A DNA stretch of 64,000 bases from Gammaproteobacteria bacterium. GTDB taxonomy: Bacteria > Pseudomonadota > Gammaproteobacteria > Pseudomonadales > Azotimanducaceae. The stretch is taken from NCBI GenBank assembly GCA_009840545.1, contig VXNM01000003.1:1-64000 (forward strand), given 5' to 3'. Within the stretch, counting starts at the first letter, position 1. Each line of letters opens with the position of its first letter. The position numbers and the translations under genes are program-made. This document shows positions 26,847-35,296 of the stretch, one piece after another. The notes under the pieces are model-generated. The model was not told where the DNA came from. It saw only the letters and a program-made list of their open reading frames with translations, and did no database searches.

Positions 26847-27847
26847 GTAGTGGAAATCTCGGGTACTTGCACCGAACACTCTTCATGGTGCAACCAACAT
26901 CGTGATCCATGAGAACCCGACACACCGAAAATTTCTGGCCGATTTGAAACACAAACCTCCATTGCATAAGGGCATCTCGCTGCATAGCCACACCCTTCCG
27001 GCGGTGAGAACAAATCTGGTGGACTTCCAGGAATTGGCATCAAGCTTTGCTGAACATCTCGGCGGTTCGTTGGCATTGCTGACGTTAGACCAACTGTGTA
27101 AGGGTGGGCAGACTGATAGAAGATCTCATCCACCGTTCCCGTTTCCAGGACTTCTCCTGCATACATGACTACAACTTGATTCGCCATTCTTGCGACGATT
27201 CCGAGGTCATGGGTAATCAAGATCAAAGCCATCTCTTTTTCACGTTGTAGGTCATGAACCAGGTCGAGAATCTGGGCTTGAATGGTGACATCCAAGGCAG
27301 TAGTAGGTTCGTCGGCGATCAGTACGGCAGGTTCGCAGGCAAGTGCCATGGCGATCATTGCACGTTGAAGCATGCCACCTGAAAACTCAAATGGGTATTG
27401 GCGCGATCTCTTCTGTGCCTCGGGAATTCGGGTGAGATCAAGAAGCTCAACTGCACGATTCATTGCCTCTCGTTTCGACATTCCGTTATGGACTCTAAGA
27501 GGTTCCGCGATTTGAGCTCCGATCGTCATCGTGGGATTGAGTGACGTCATGGGATCCTGGAAGATCATTCCCACCTTACTTCCGCGAATGTCTTTGCCGT
27601 CGATTACCCGACTTCGTAGGATGTCATGTCCGTCTAAAGTTGCAGTCCCATGGGTGATTCGCCCGGGCGGTACAGGAATCAGTCCCATGATGCTTTGGAC
27701 CGACACCGACTTTCCGCATCCAGACTCTCCAACTATCGCCAGAGTCTCGCCGCGATCAACCGAAAAACTCGCTCCTCGAACGGCATGCACGATGCCGCCA
27801 TAGGTCGTGAACTCTACGTGCAGGTCGGAGACTTCAAGCACTGCCAT
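26843..27847 (-). CDS. oppD: oligopeptide/dipeptide ABC transporter ATPase
   Basis: 334 aa. Walker A GESGCGKS, signature FSGGMLQRAMIAMAL, Walker B VLIADEPTTALD, H-loop ILITHDLGIVARMA and the C-terminal Cys-containing oligopeptide extension (CGYAARCPYAMEVC). It is the partner of OppF in a heterodimeric ATPase. ATG 2 nt after the oppC stop, and its stop overlaps the oppF start, so translation is coupled. Confidence 0.95.
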   Translation of the reverse strand: MAVLEVSDLHVEFTTYGGIVHAVRGASFSVDRGETLAIVGESGCGKSVSVQSIMGLIPVPPGRITHGTATLDGHDILRSRVIDGKDIRGSKVGMIFQDPMTSLNPTMTIGAQIAEPLRVHNGMSKREAMNRAVELLDLTRIPEAQKRSRQYPFEFSGGMLQRAMIAMALACEPAVLIADEPTTALDVTIQAQILDLVHDLQREKEMALILITHDLGIVARMANQVVVMYAGEVLETGTVDEIFYQSAHPYTVGLTSAMPTNRRDVQQSLMPIPGSPPDLFSPPEGCGYAARCPYAMEVCVSNRPEIFGVSGSHGSRCWLHHEECSVQVPEISTT

Positions 27848-27849
27848 TC

Positions 27850-29223
27850 TTATTCTCCGTACCGCATGCGAGCGTCCAATGCATCCCTCAAACCATCGCC
27901 AAGGAAGTTAAAAGCAAGAACGGTGACACTTATAAATAGTGCAGGAAAGATCAATTCGTGTGGTGTGGACTCCATGGTCTTGATTCCGTCGTTGCACATG
28001 GATCCCCATGAGGCTGTGGGAGCAGTTACACCCATTCCAATGAAAGAGAGAAATGCTTCCGTAAAGATCGCACTTGGAACCGCGAACGTAAAAGTCACGA
28101 GTACAACGCCCATGGTGTTTGGAATCATGTGGCGAAGAATCAATCGGGGAGTCTTGGTACCTAGCAATCGCGATGCTTCGACGTAACCCTCTTCCCGAAT
28201 TTGCAGTATTTCGCCTCGGACAAGGCGCGCAGCTCCAGGCCAACTGAGAAGTACCAATGCAACTAACATGGGCAGGATTCCACTCTCGCCCGGTCCGATA
28301 CCAAAGAGTAGTTTGAAAAGGATCATGAACAAGAGGAACGGAAGTGCTATGACAAAATCCGCGAACCTCATCAAGATGTGATCAATATTTCTGCCGAGAA
28401 ACCCTGCGATACTGCCATATATCACACCAGCGATTACGAACAGGAACGGAGCCACGATACCAATGAACAGTGAAATCCTCGCCCCTTCCATCAGACGAGC
28501 CAACATATCGCGTCCCAGGTAGTCCGTGCCTAACGGATGAAGCGGTACCCTTATCGTGTCGCCAACACTTACGGAGTTCTGATCCTTGATGTATCCTCGT
28601 TCGACAGCGTTTGCAGCTGTGGTGGAAAACGCAACATCTACCTTGACAGTCGCTGCTTCAGAAAAGTCCTCTCCCTCTTCGTTGATCGCAACCACTGAGT
28701 ACCAATAGGACTTGGGCTTGATGTCGAGACGATCCTCAAAACTTACGGACGTTGACCCCTTTGTCTCTCCAATCGGCAATCCCAACGGATCACCGGGTCG
28801 TGGTTCAATGATTTGCCGGAAAATGCGATACCCCTTTGAATTTGGTACTGGACCCCATACAAGTCGAACATTCGTTGTCGTAGCATCACCCACAAGTTCA
28901 AGCGATTGCGGAGCCAAGTTGTCGCCCTGTGGTTCTTCAGAAACCACCCCTTCCCATGGTTCGTACGTTTGTACGAGTGCATTCCGATCTCCCCAGGGCG
29001 GTTTCGATGTTTGGTCCAAGTCCTGAGCATCGGGGTCTATACGCCAAACCAAAGGCCCTGCACATGCAAACACCAACATTCCAATAATTACAAAAAGAGA
29101 GGTAAACGCTCGCTTGTTAGCTCGTAGCCGAATCCAAGCGTCTTGCCAATATGAAAGCGACGGTCTTGACCGTTCCTCAGTGTCAGTATCAAGAGAAATT
29201 GGCTTGAATGAAAGATCGCTCAT
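27850..29223 (-). CDS. oppC: oligopeptide ABC transporter permease with fibronectin-III-like insert
   Basis: 457 aa, about 150 longer than typical OppC. TM1 at about 40-60 is followed by a periplasmic loop holding a domain at roughly 103-198. That domain has alternating strands (SLELVGDATTTNVRLVWGPV, GYRIFRQ, SYWYSVVAINEEGEDFSEA) in the pattern of a fibronectin type III fold. The standard permease then resumes at HPLGTDYLGRDMLARLMEGARISL, with the EAA loop in the cytoplasmic segment (EASRLLGTKTPRLILRHMIPN). The insert would sit next to the binding protein in the periplasm. oppB overlaps its start by 4 nt. Confidence 0.93.
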   Translation of the reverse strand: MSDLSFKPISLDTDTEERSRPSLSYWQDAWIRLRANKRAFTSLFVIIGMLVFACAGPLVWRIDPDAQDLDQTSKPPWGDRNALVQTYEPWEGVVSEEPQGDNLAPQSLELVGDATTTNVRLVWGPVPNSKGYRIFRQIIEPRPGDPLGLPIGETKGSTSVSFEDRLDIKPKSYWYSVVAINEEGEDFSEAATVKVDVAFSTTAANAVERGYIKDQNSVSVGDTIRVPLHPLGTDYLGRDMLARLMEGARISLFIGIVAPFLFVIAGVIYGSIAGFLGRNIDHILMRFADFVIALPFLLFMILFKLLFGIGPGESGILPMLVALVLLSWPGAARLVRGEILQIREEGYVEASRLLGTKTPRLILRHMIPNTMGVVLVTFTFAVPSAIFTEAFLSFIGMGVTAPTASWGSMCNDGIKTMESTPHELIFPALFISVTVLAFNFLGDGLRDALDARMRYGE

Positions 29224-30152
29224 TCGAGTCGCACCCTAGGATCGATGACGGCGTAGAGAATGTCTACCAGAATGACCATCAAAACGAGAAATGCACCGTA
29301 AAAGACTGTAGTACCCATGATCACGCCATAGTCGTTCTGTTGCACCGCTAGAACGAAGTATCTTCCCAAGCCGGGAATTCCAAAGACATTCTCAACAACA
29401 AATCCACCCGTAGTGATTCCAGCAATTGATGGTCCCAATACGGTTACAACCGGCAGTACAGCGTTGCGTAACTGGTGTCGCGAGAAGATTTGCGCCATCG
29501 GCACTCCTTTCGCTTTTGCTGTACGCACAAAGTCCGAGGAGACAATTTCCAGCATCGACGTCCTCATAAGCCGTGTCAGGAACGCCATGGTTCCTAAACC
29601 TAGAACAAGTGCTGGAATTAGCATGTGCGCAACGGTTCCCCATCCTGCAACCGGCAAGACTTCAAACCCGGCCAAGTTGTTCATGGTTACAAGTACAAGC
29701 TGACCAACGGTGGCAAAAACAAATGAAGGAACAGATATTCCCAAGATGACAAGCAAAATGATCACTATGTCGGGCCACCTGTTTCGGTAGAGAGCAGTCA
29801 GAGCACCCCACAGAATTCCCCCAAATCCGGCGATCACAATAGCGAGAATTCCCAGAATCGCCGAAACCGGGAAATGGTCGCGGATGATCTCGTTGACTCG
29901 ACGGTTTTCGTGTACAAACGACAATCCAAAGTCGCCCTGGATCATGTTTCGCATGTAGATGAAATACTGTTCGACGACCGGTTTGTCCAACCCCAATTTT
30001 TCTTCGAGATTCGCTCGAATTTTCTCGGAAACCGCCTTGTCGTCTGCGAGAGGATCGCCCGGCAGGTTGTGCATGACGAAGAAAGTCACCGTCGCGATGA
30101 ACCAGACTGTGATGACACCCTGTAGGAGTCGCCAGAGAACGTAGCGGGTCAT
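29220..30152 (-). CDS. oppB: oligopeptide/dipeptide ABC transporter permease
   Basis: 310 aa, six TM segments in the DppB/OppB pattern: MTRYVLWRLLQGVITVWF at the N-terminus with FVMHNLPGDPL, and the EAA loop DFVRTAKAKGVPMAQIFSRHQLRN before the last TMs. It forms the channel with OppC. The end overlaps the oppC start (ATGA) and the gene lies 6 nt after oppA. Length and motifs are normal, in contrast to its partner OppC. Confidence 0.95.
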   Translation of the reverse strand: MTRYVLWRLLQGVITVWFIATVTFFVMHNLPGDPLADDKAVSEKIRANLEEKLGLDKPVVEQYFIYMRNMIQGDFGLSFVHENRRVNEIIRDHFPVSAILGILAIVIAGFGGILWGALTALYRNRWPDIVIILLVILGISVPSFVFATVGQLVLVTMNNLAGFEVLPVAGWGTVAHMLIPALVLGLGTMAFLTRLMRTSMLEIVSSDFVRTAKAKGVPMAQIFSRHQLRNAVLPVVTVLGPSIAGITTGGFVVENVFGIPGLGRYFVLAVQQNDYGVIMGTTVFYGAFLVLMVILVDILYAVIDPRVRLE

Positions 30153-30158
30153 CGAACT

Positions 30159-31865
30159 TTAGTCTTCACTATCACTCGCGATATAAGCTCGCGTGTAGTC
30201 AGGATCCAAGCCAACAGCTCGTCGAGTGACTCCTTTTACGCGATCGTCCGAAACGTACACACTCCCTCGTTCATATTGAACGAGAATGGCCACATCGTCA
30301 TGCAAGAGCTGTTGAACTCGATCCATTGCTTCCATCCGTTCGACAGGGTCACTTGAACTCTGAGCAATTGCTACGTGTCGATCCACTTCCGCGTTTGCAT
30401 AGCGTCCTCGATTGTTCAGATTCCAGGAAGCAAAGAGATCACCAAACGTCATGACATCGTGATAGTCAGGTCCCCATCCGGCCGCTACGATGTCGAATTC
30501 GCCGGTAGTCATTTTTTCGAGTCGAAGCTTGAATATTTGCTTGTCAATCTTGACTTCAATACCAAGCTTCTCTTTCCACAATCTCTGGTAGTACTCAGAC
30601 TGCTTGTTAGAGACGGGATTGTCGCCGGACAACAGAACTAGTGGCGGAAGTTCGTCTACTCCAAGTTCCTCGATCGCCATTGCCAAATGCTCACGAGCCT
30701 TTTCTTCGTTGATGATGTACTTAGGACCCGGGTACTCATCTCGAAAACGTCCCTCCACACCATTGAGCCACACTGGAAAGATCGATTCGCCAGGAAGGTT
30801 GCCGGGAAGCTTCAAGACCTTGTAGACCAACTCAGATGGATTGTGTACCAACTGAAGAGCTCTTCGCAGGTTGTAGTTCGACGTGATCCGATCAGGTCGG
30901 TGGTTGATTTCAAGAAAGAACACGGAGCCGTCGTTGTGCTGCTTGATGTGCCACCGATTTCTTAATGCTCGATCGAGATTCTCAGAATTGAGCCCAGCGT
31001 AGACGATTTTGTTTGTTGCAAAGAGATTCAGCGTTGCGTTGGCATCCGACAAAATATATGCATAGTCGATAGCGTCGAGTCTTGTCTGGTCCCGATTCCA
31101 ATAGAGCTCGTTCTTCTCTAAGCGAAGGCTCGCATCGTGTACCCATTTCGTAATTTTGAACGGACCGTTGTAAATAAGGGTGTGCGCTTCAGCTCCATAC
31201 CCTCCATCCGTCGACCTATAGAACTCTTCGTTTATTGGGTAGTAGGTGGGAAACGCGAGCAACTTCAGAAAGTACGCCGTGGGTTGCTCCAACTCGATCT
31301 CAAGAGTATGGTCGTCAACTGCCTTGGCCCCAAGTTCTCCAGGCTCAATTTCGCCTTCATTGATTCCTGTTGCATTCTTGATTGGGAACAAGATGAATGC
31401 GTATTGCGAAGCCGTGTCTGGATTAAGCGCTGTCTGCCAAGCAAACACAAAATCATGCGCGGTTACGGGTGTTCCGTTACTCCAGTAAGCGTCATTGCGT
31501 AAGTGAAACGTGCCTCCATTCTCATCCATGTCCCATGACTCAGCCATTCCCGGAACGAGCTCATTGTCCGGTCCGTAACGTAGCAGCCCTTCCATGGTGT
31601 GGCCCAACAGCATGCCGGAGACCATATCGGTTGCCCGTGTCGAATCGAGTTGAGGAGGTTCCGTGCTGAGCGCTAACGTGATCGTGTTAGTAGCGTAATC
31701 CACCGCCTGAGTGGAGCGGGTACCCGCTGCGGAATAGGAAGTCACCCAACCCAGCATCGCTAGTAGCAAGACGAAAAAGAGGAGCCCAACGAGGCCGTAC
31801 TTGGCGAGCTGCCATGCCGAACTTACGCTAACAGGTTCAGCGGCACCTTGGGTGGTATCTGTCAT
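30159..31865 (-). CDS. oppA: oligopeptide-binding protein of the ABC transporter, N-terminally membrane-anchored
   Basis: 568 aa SBP family 5. There is no lipobox Cys. Instead an uncleaved-looking TM segment at about 22-41 (KYGLVGLLFFVLLLAMLGW) follows 20 hydrophilic residues, so it is probably anchored in the inner membrane with the binding domain in the periplasm. The domain starts LALSTEPPQLDSTRATD and contains the family stretches GLLRYGPDNELVPGMAESWD and FVFAWQTALNP. It is first of the OppABCDF set and starts 8 nt after the VWA gene, which strongly suggests co-transcription. Confidence 0.94.
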   Translation of the reverse strand: MTDTTQGAAEPVSVSSAWQLAKYGLVGLLFFVLLLAMLGWVTSYSAAGTRSTQAVDYATNTITLALSTEPPQLDSTRATDMVSGMLLGHTMEGLLRYGPDNELVPGMAESWDMDENGGTFHLRNDAYWSNGTPVTAHDFVFAWQTALNPDTASQYAFILFPIKNATGINEGEIEPGELGAKAVDDHTLEIELEQPTAYFLKLLAFPTYYPINEEFYRSTDGGYGAEAHTLIYNGPFKITKWVHDASLRLEKNELYWNRDQTRLDAIDYAYILSDANATLNLFATNKIVYAGLNSENLDRALRNRWHIKQHNDGSVFFLEINHRPDRITSNYNLRRALQLVHNPSELVYKVLKLPGNLPGESIFPVWLNGVEGRFRDEYPGPKYIINEEKAREHLAMAIEELGVDELPPLVLLSGDNPVSNKQSEYYQRLWKEKLGIEVKIDKQIFKLRLEKMTTGEFDIVAAGWGPDYHDVMTFGDLFASWNLNNRGRYANAEVDRHVAIAQSSSDPVERMEAMDRVQQLLHDDVAILVQYERGSVYVSDDRVKGVTRRAVGLDPDYTRAYIASDSED

Positions 31866-31873
31866 TTCGACCT

Positions 31874-33346
31874 CTACTGAACTGTTCGAAGCAAGTTGCC
31901 AACTACGCGCTCCAAGTGAATGAGCGAATTACATTCCTCTGCCTGATGCACATAGGGCGTGTACTTCCTCATGATAGCGTCTCCAGTGTTCCAAGTACTG
32001 CGAGATTCGGGATTTAGCCAAATCACTCGTTTGGACATGTCATACAGCTCTTTCAGGACGCTCTGCTGAGCATCTCCATAGTTGTTTCTGGCATCTCCCA
32101 ATATGATGACGGTGGTGCGATTGTCGATGTCGGACAAGCACTTCTTTCGAAAATCTAGCAGTGCCTGTCCGTAGTCTGTCGAACCCCCACCGAAGTCACG
32201 CAATGTCTTAGCAATAGCATCTTCAAGTGAATTACGCTCGAAAAGCTCGGTGACCTCTCCAAGATCCGACGAAAAGGCAAAGGAACGCACCTTCGGCATG
32301 ACTTCTTCAAGACTGTAGAGGAACATGAGCATGAACCTCGCATAGTTCGCGACCGATCCACTAACGTCGCAAATTGCAAAGACACATGGACGATCCACCT
32401 TTACGGATTTCCAATGCAGGTCGAATATGTGCCCGTCGTAGCTCATGTTGTTTCTAAGCGTTCGGGAAACATTGAGCACACCACGCTTGTACACTTTCTT
32501 TCTGCGGGAATGCAACGAGACTAGCTTTTTTGCCATGCGATACACAATTTCCTGCACCAGGCGGAAGTTGCGGTGTTCGATGTTGGACAGCTTGACTTTG
32601 CGCAGCAACTCCTCTCGTAGCTTGAAGCCGTGGGCATCTGCGTAGAGTAGAAACTGCTTCTCTACGTAATCACGGACTTGTTCGCGTAGCCAATCCTGTC
32701 TGTGCTTTAGTTCCCGACCTAGTCTTCGCACGCGCAGATCTTCACTCGTCTTTGCGGAATTGATTTCTCGCTGCAGATCGGCAAGACCCATTTCCTCGAG
32801 AATTCTTCGTGTATACAGACCTTTTTGAGTAAAGACTTGAATTTCTTGGAGTTTTACTTCCTTAGCCGCAGCGGCAACTTGAACGTTGAGTTCAACTCGG
32901 TCGTTTTGCATTAGCAATACACCCAATCTGGATGTCGGGTCAGCGAGAGGACCGCGCCCAAGATTTTCAGCGAATTCATCCTCACTCTCTTCGCGTGCCT
33001 CGCCACTACCACCTGACCCGCGTGGGGGACTGCCTGTCCTCAACCCTTGGCCAGTACCCGATCCTTCTCCTGAATTGTCTGATTCATCGGGTTCGTCCTC
33101 GTCTGAGTCTGTCTGTCGCGCTCCGGAAATGTCGTGGAACTTGAAGAACTCTTCAAACGTGTTTTCAAAGGTTTCCTTTTCATCCAGAGTCTTGGGAAGC
33201 ACAAGCGACAGCGTGTTCTTCAGAAACTCTCGATCGTGATATCCCGTCAGTTCAACAGCGCTTAAGGCGTCAAGGGTTTCGGCCGGTGAAATTCGAACTT
33301 CTGCTGTTCGAAGTGCTGAGATAAAGCTAGTAAGAGTGCGATCCAT
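31874..33346 (-). CDS. VWA domain protein, CoxE-like (MoxR partner)
   Basis: 490 aa. Helical N-terminal domain (ISPAETLDALSAVELTGY), a low-complexity acidic/Gly-rich linker (about 78-125, SDEDEPDESDNSGEGSGTG and onward), a conserved central region, then a CoxE-type von Willebrand A domain. The MIDAS is CDVSGS (Asp327), with GGGSTDYGQAL and LGDARNNYGD supplying the remaining metal ligands. Paired MoxR/VWA proteins act as chaperones for metalloenzyme maturation or complex remodelling. It follows moxR by 26 nt and precedes oppA by 8 nt. Confidence 0.9.
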   Translation of the reverse strand: MDRTLTSFISALRTAEVRISPAETLDALSAVELTGYHDREFLKNTLSLVLPKTLDEKETFENTFEEFFKFHDISGARQTDSDEDEPDESDNSGEGSGTGQGLRTGSPPRGSGGSGEAREESEDEFAENLGRGPLADPTSRLGVLLMQNDRVELNVQVAAAAKEVKLQEIQVFTQKGLYTRRILEEMGLADLQREINSAKTSEDLRVRRLGRELKHRQDWLREQVRDYVEKQFLLYADAHGFKLREELLRKVKLSNIEHRNFRLVQEIVYRMAKKLVSLHSRRKKVYKRGVLNVSRTLRNNMSYDGHIFDLHWKSVKVDRPCVFAICDVSGSVANYARFMLMFLYSLEEVMPKVRSFAFSSDLGEVTELFERNSLEDAIAKTLRDFGGGSTDYGQALLDFRKKCLSDIDNRTTVIILGDARNNYGDAQQSVLKELYDMSKRVIWLNPESRSTWNTGDAIMRKYTPYVHQAEECNSLIHLERVVGNLLRTVQ

Positions 33347-33372
33347 TCTTCAGACTTCTCACACGTGCTTGA

Positions 33373-34383
33373 TCACGCATTGACTGCTTTGTTGGTGATC
33401 GAAGGTATATCAGTATTGATGTTGTCGATGTCTTCCTGGAACTTCAGGATGACGTTGAGCGTTTCACGAACGAGATCCGGGTCTAGCGACTCGGTGTGAA
33501 GAAGCAGTAGCGTTCTTGCCCAGTCGATCGTTTCGCTAATGGCGGGGACCTTCTTTAAGTCCATATCGCGCAATTCCTGAATGAATGCAACTAGCTGTTT
33601 ACGGAGTTGCTCAGGGATTTCTGGCACTCGGGCGTGAATGATTCGTTGCTCAAGTTCCATGTCAGGAAACGGAATGTAGAGATGTAAGCATCTTCGTTTC
33701 AATGCATCGGAGATCTCTCGAGTGTTGTTGCTCGTCAGAAAAACCATTGGTGGTTCTCGCCGTGCTTTAACCGTACCAATTTCAGGAATAGAGACCTGAA
33801 AGTCCGAGAGAATCTCGAGGAGCAGCGACTCGAACTCGTGGTCAGACTTGTCCACTTCGTCAATCAGAAGGACACATCCGTCTTCTTCCTGCAATGCCTT
33901 CAAGAGCGGGCGTGGTTCCATAAATTCCTGAGAAAAGAAAATGTCCCCAAATTCATGCAATCGATTGACCGACTCCGCAAAACCCTGAGCACCCTGAAGA
34001 ACCTCGTTAAGAGTTTCCTTTAGGACTTGAGTGTAGAGAAGCTGCTTGCCGTACTTCCATTCGTAAATGGCCTTGGCTTCGTCTAGACCCTCGTAGCATT
34101 GCAACCTTATTAGAGGTAACTGAAACATATCCGCAGTCGTCTTTGCCAATTCCGTCTTGCCAACTCCCGGAGGACCTTCGATTAAAACGGGCTTGCGCAA
34201 GTGATACGCAAGATAGACAGCCGTCGCGATCTGGTTGCTGCAAATGTATCGATGGTCCTCGAAGTTGTTCTTCAACGAATCGACAGATTCAGCCAATTTT
34301 TGAATTTCGGTCAAAGCACTCTCGTCGTCGCGTAAAAGGGATCCTTGTGTGAATTGGGCTGGGTTTGAATAAGATTCACTCAA
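33373..34383 (-). CDS. MoxR family AAA+ ATPase
   Basis: 336 aa. Walker A GPPGVGKT (70-77), Walker B CVLLIDEVDKSDHEFESLLLEIL, sensor TSNNTREISDALKRRCL, then the lid domain. The MoxR group (close to CoxD/APE2220-like types) assembles with a VWA partner, here the next gene. The TTG start overlaps the stop of the hydratase gene (TTGA), so it is translationally coupled to an enoyl-CoA hydratase family protein. Confidence 0.92.
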   Translation of the reverse strand: MSESYSNPAQFTQGSLLRDDESALTEIQKLAESVDSLKNNFEDHRYICSNQIATAVYLAYHLRKPVLIEGPPGVGKTELAKTTADMFQLPLIRLQCYEGLDEAKAIYEWKYGKQLLYTQVLKETLNEVLQGAQGFAESVNRLHEFGDIFFSQEFMEPRPLLKALQEEDGCVLLIDEVDKSDHEFESLLLEILSDFQVSIPEIGTVKARREPPMVFLTSNNTREISDALKRRCLHLYIPFPDMELEQRIIHARVPEIPEQLRKQLVAFIQELRDMDLKKVPAISETIDWARTLLLLHTESLDPDLVRETLNVILKFQEDIDNINTDIPSITNKAVNA

Positions 34384-35180
34384 GTACCCGAAAAGTTTGC
34401 AGTTCTTTTCTCCATAAATGACGACACACCTTCTTTATGGTCGTTGGTTTGAGCACATCGCAAGTGCGTTACAGCCTCTTTCTCAAGCAATGTCATGAAG
34501 TCAGAAACCGAAGACTGATTGATGTTCTGTTTCATCCATCGGTAACTGACCAAAGGTCCGTTGGCGATGCGCGCTGCAAGCTCGTGTACTTCTTCTGAAA
34601 AGGATTCTGCTGGCAAGACCCGATTTACCAGTCCAATTCGCAACGCCTCGTCAGCGTCGATGATGTCGGGAAGAAAGAAGAGCTCTTTTGCTTTGGCCTC
34701 GCCCAGCAATCGAGTGAGCTGCCATGTTGTGCCAAAGTCCCCTCCTAAGCCAACGTTGGCAAAGGCGGTGCCGAACTTTCCCTTTGTGGATGAGAATCGG
34801 AGGTCGCATGAGGCCGCGATTCCCAGGCCTGCTCCCACTGCATGGCCATTAACAGCTGCAATCGTCACTTTGGGAATGGTGTGCAGCAAGTAAGGAAACA
34901 GGTGACGCTCTCTTTGGCGATCCACCGATTGTTCAAAAGTGAGCGGCTCGCCAGTAGGATCGGTACCGCCCATATTGCTGACATCGCCTCCCGCACAAAA
35001 GGCTCGACCTGCGCCCGTCAACACTATTGCACCGATATTAGGATCTCTTACAGCGTCACCGAGTCTTCCAATTGCAGGAAACGACATGTTGTCCGCAATG
35101 GGATTTAATTTCGACGGATTGTTGAGAGTAATCGTGAGTACTTTGTCCGAAACATCGAACAATACTGCTTGGTCGCTCAT
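34380..35180 (-). CDS. enoyl-CoA hydratase/isomerase family protein
   Basis: 266 aa crotonase fold. The oxyanion-hole segments are AGRAFCAGGDVSNMGG and NGHAVGAGLGIAASCDLRFSS. In the active-site helix the usual FGxPE (first catalytic Glu) reads FGTAFANVGLGGDFG, so the canonical hydratase Glu pair is not present; it may be an isomerase, hydrolase or thioesterase of the crotonase superfamily. The start at the ATG 35180 is supported by GGAGG five nt upstream; the TTG at 35192 is rejected. It heads the tightly packed moxR-VWA-oppABCDF unit. Confidence 0.85.
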   Translation of the reverse strand: MSDQAVLFDVSDKVLTITLNNPSKLNPIADNMSFPAIGRLGDAVRDPNIGAIVLTGAGRAFCAGGDVSNMGGTDPTGEPLTFEQSVDRQRERHLFPYLLHTIPKVTIAAVNGHAVGAGLGIAASCDLRFSSTKGKFGTAFANVGLGGDFGTTWQLTRLLGEAKAKELFFLPDIIDADEALRIGLVNRVLPAESFSEEVHELAARIANGPLVSYRWMKQNINQSSVSDFMTLLEKEAVTHLRCAQTNDHKEGVSSFMEKRTANFSGT

Positions 35181-35296
35181 GGTTCCCTCCAATCGGCGAT
35201 CACACGGTGCACGCCATTTTGCATAGAACCCAATTGGAACAGATGCACGATGCGTTAGTTTCGTGCTGAAGGGCAGGAACTAGATCGTTCCGCTAA

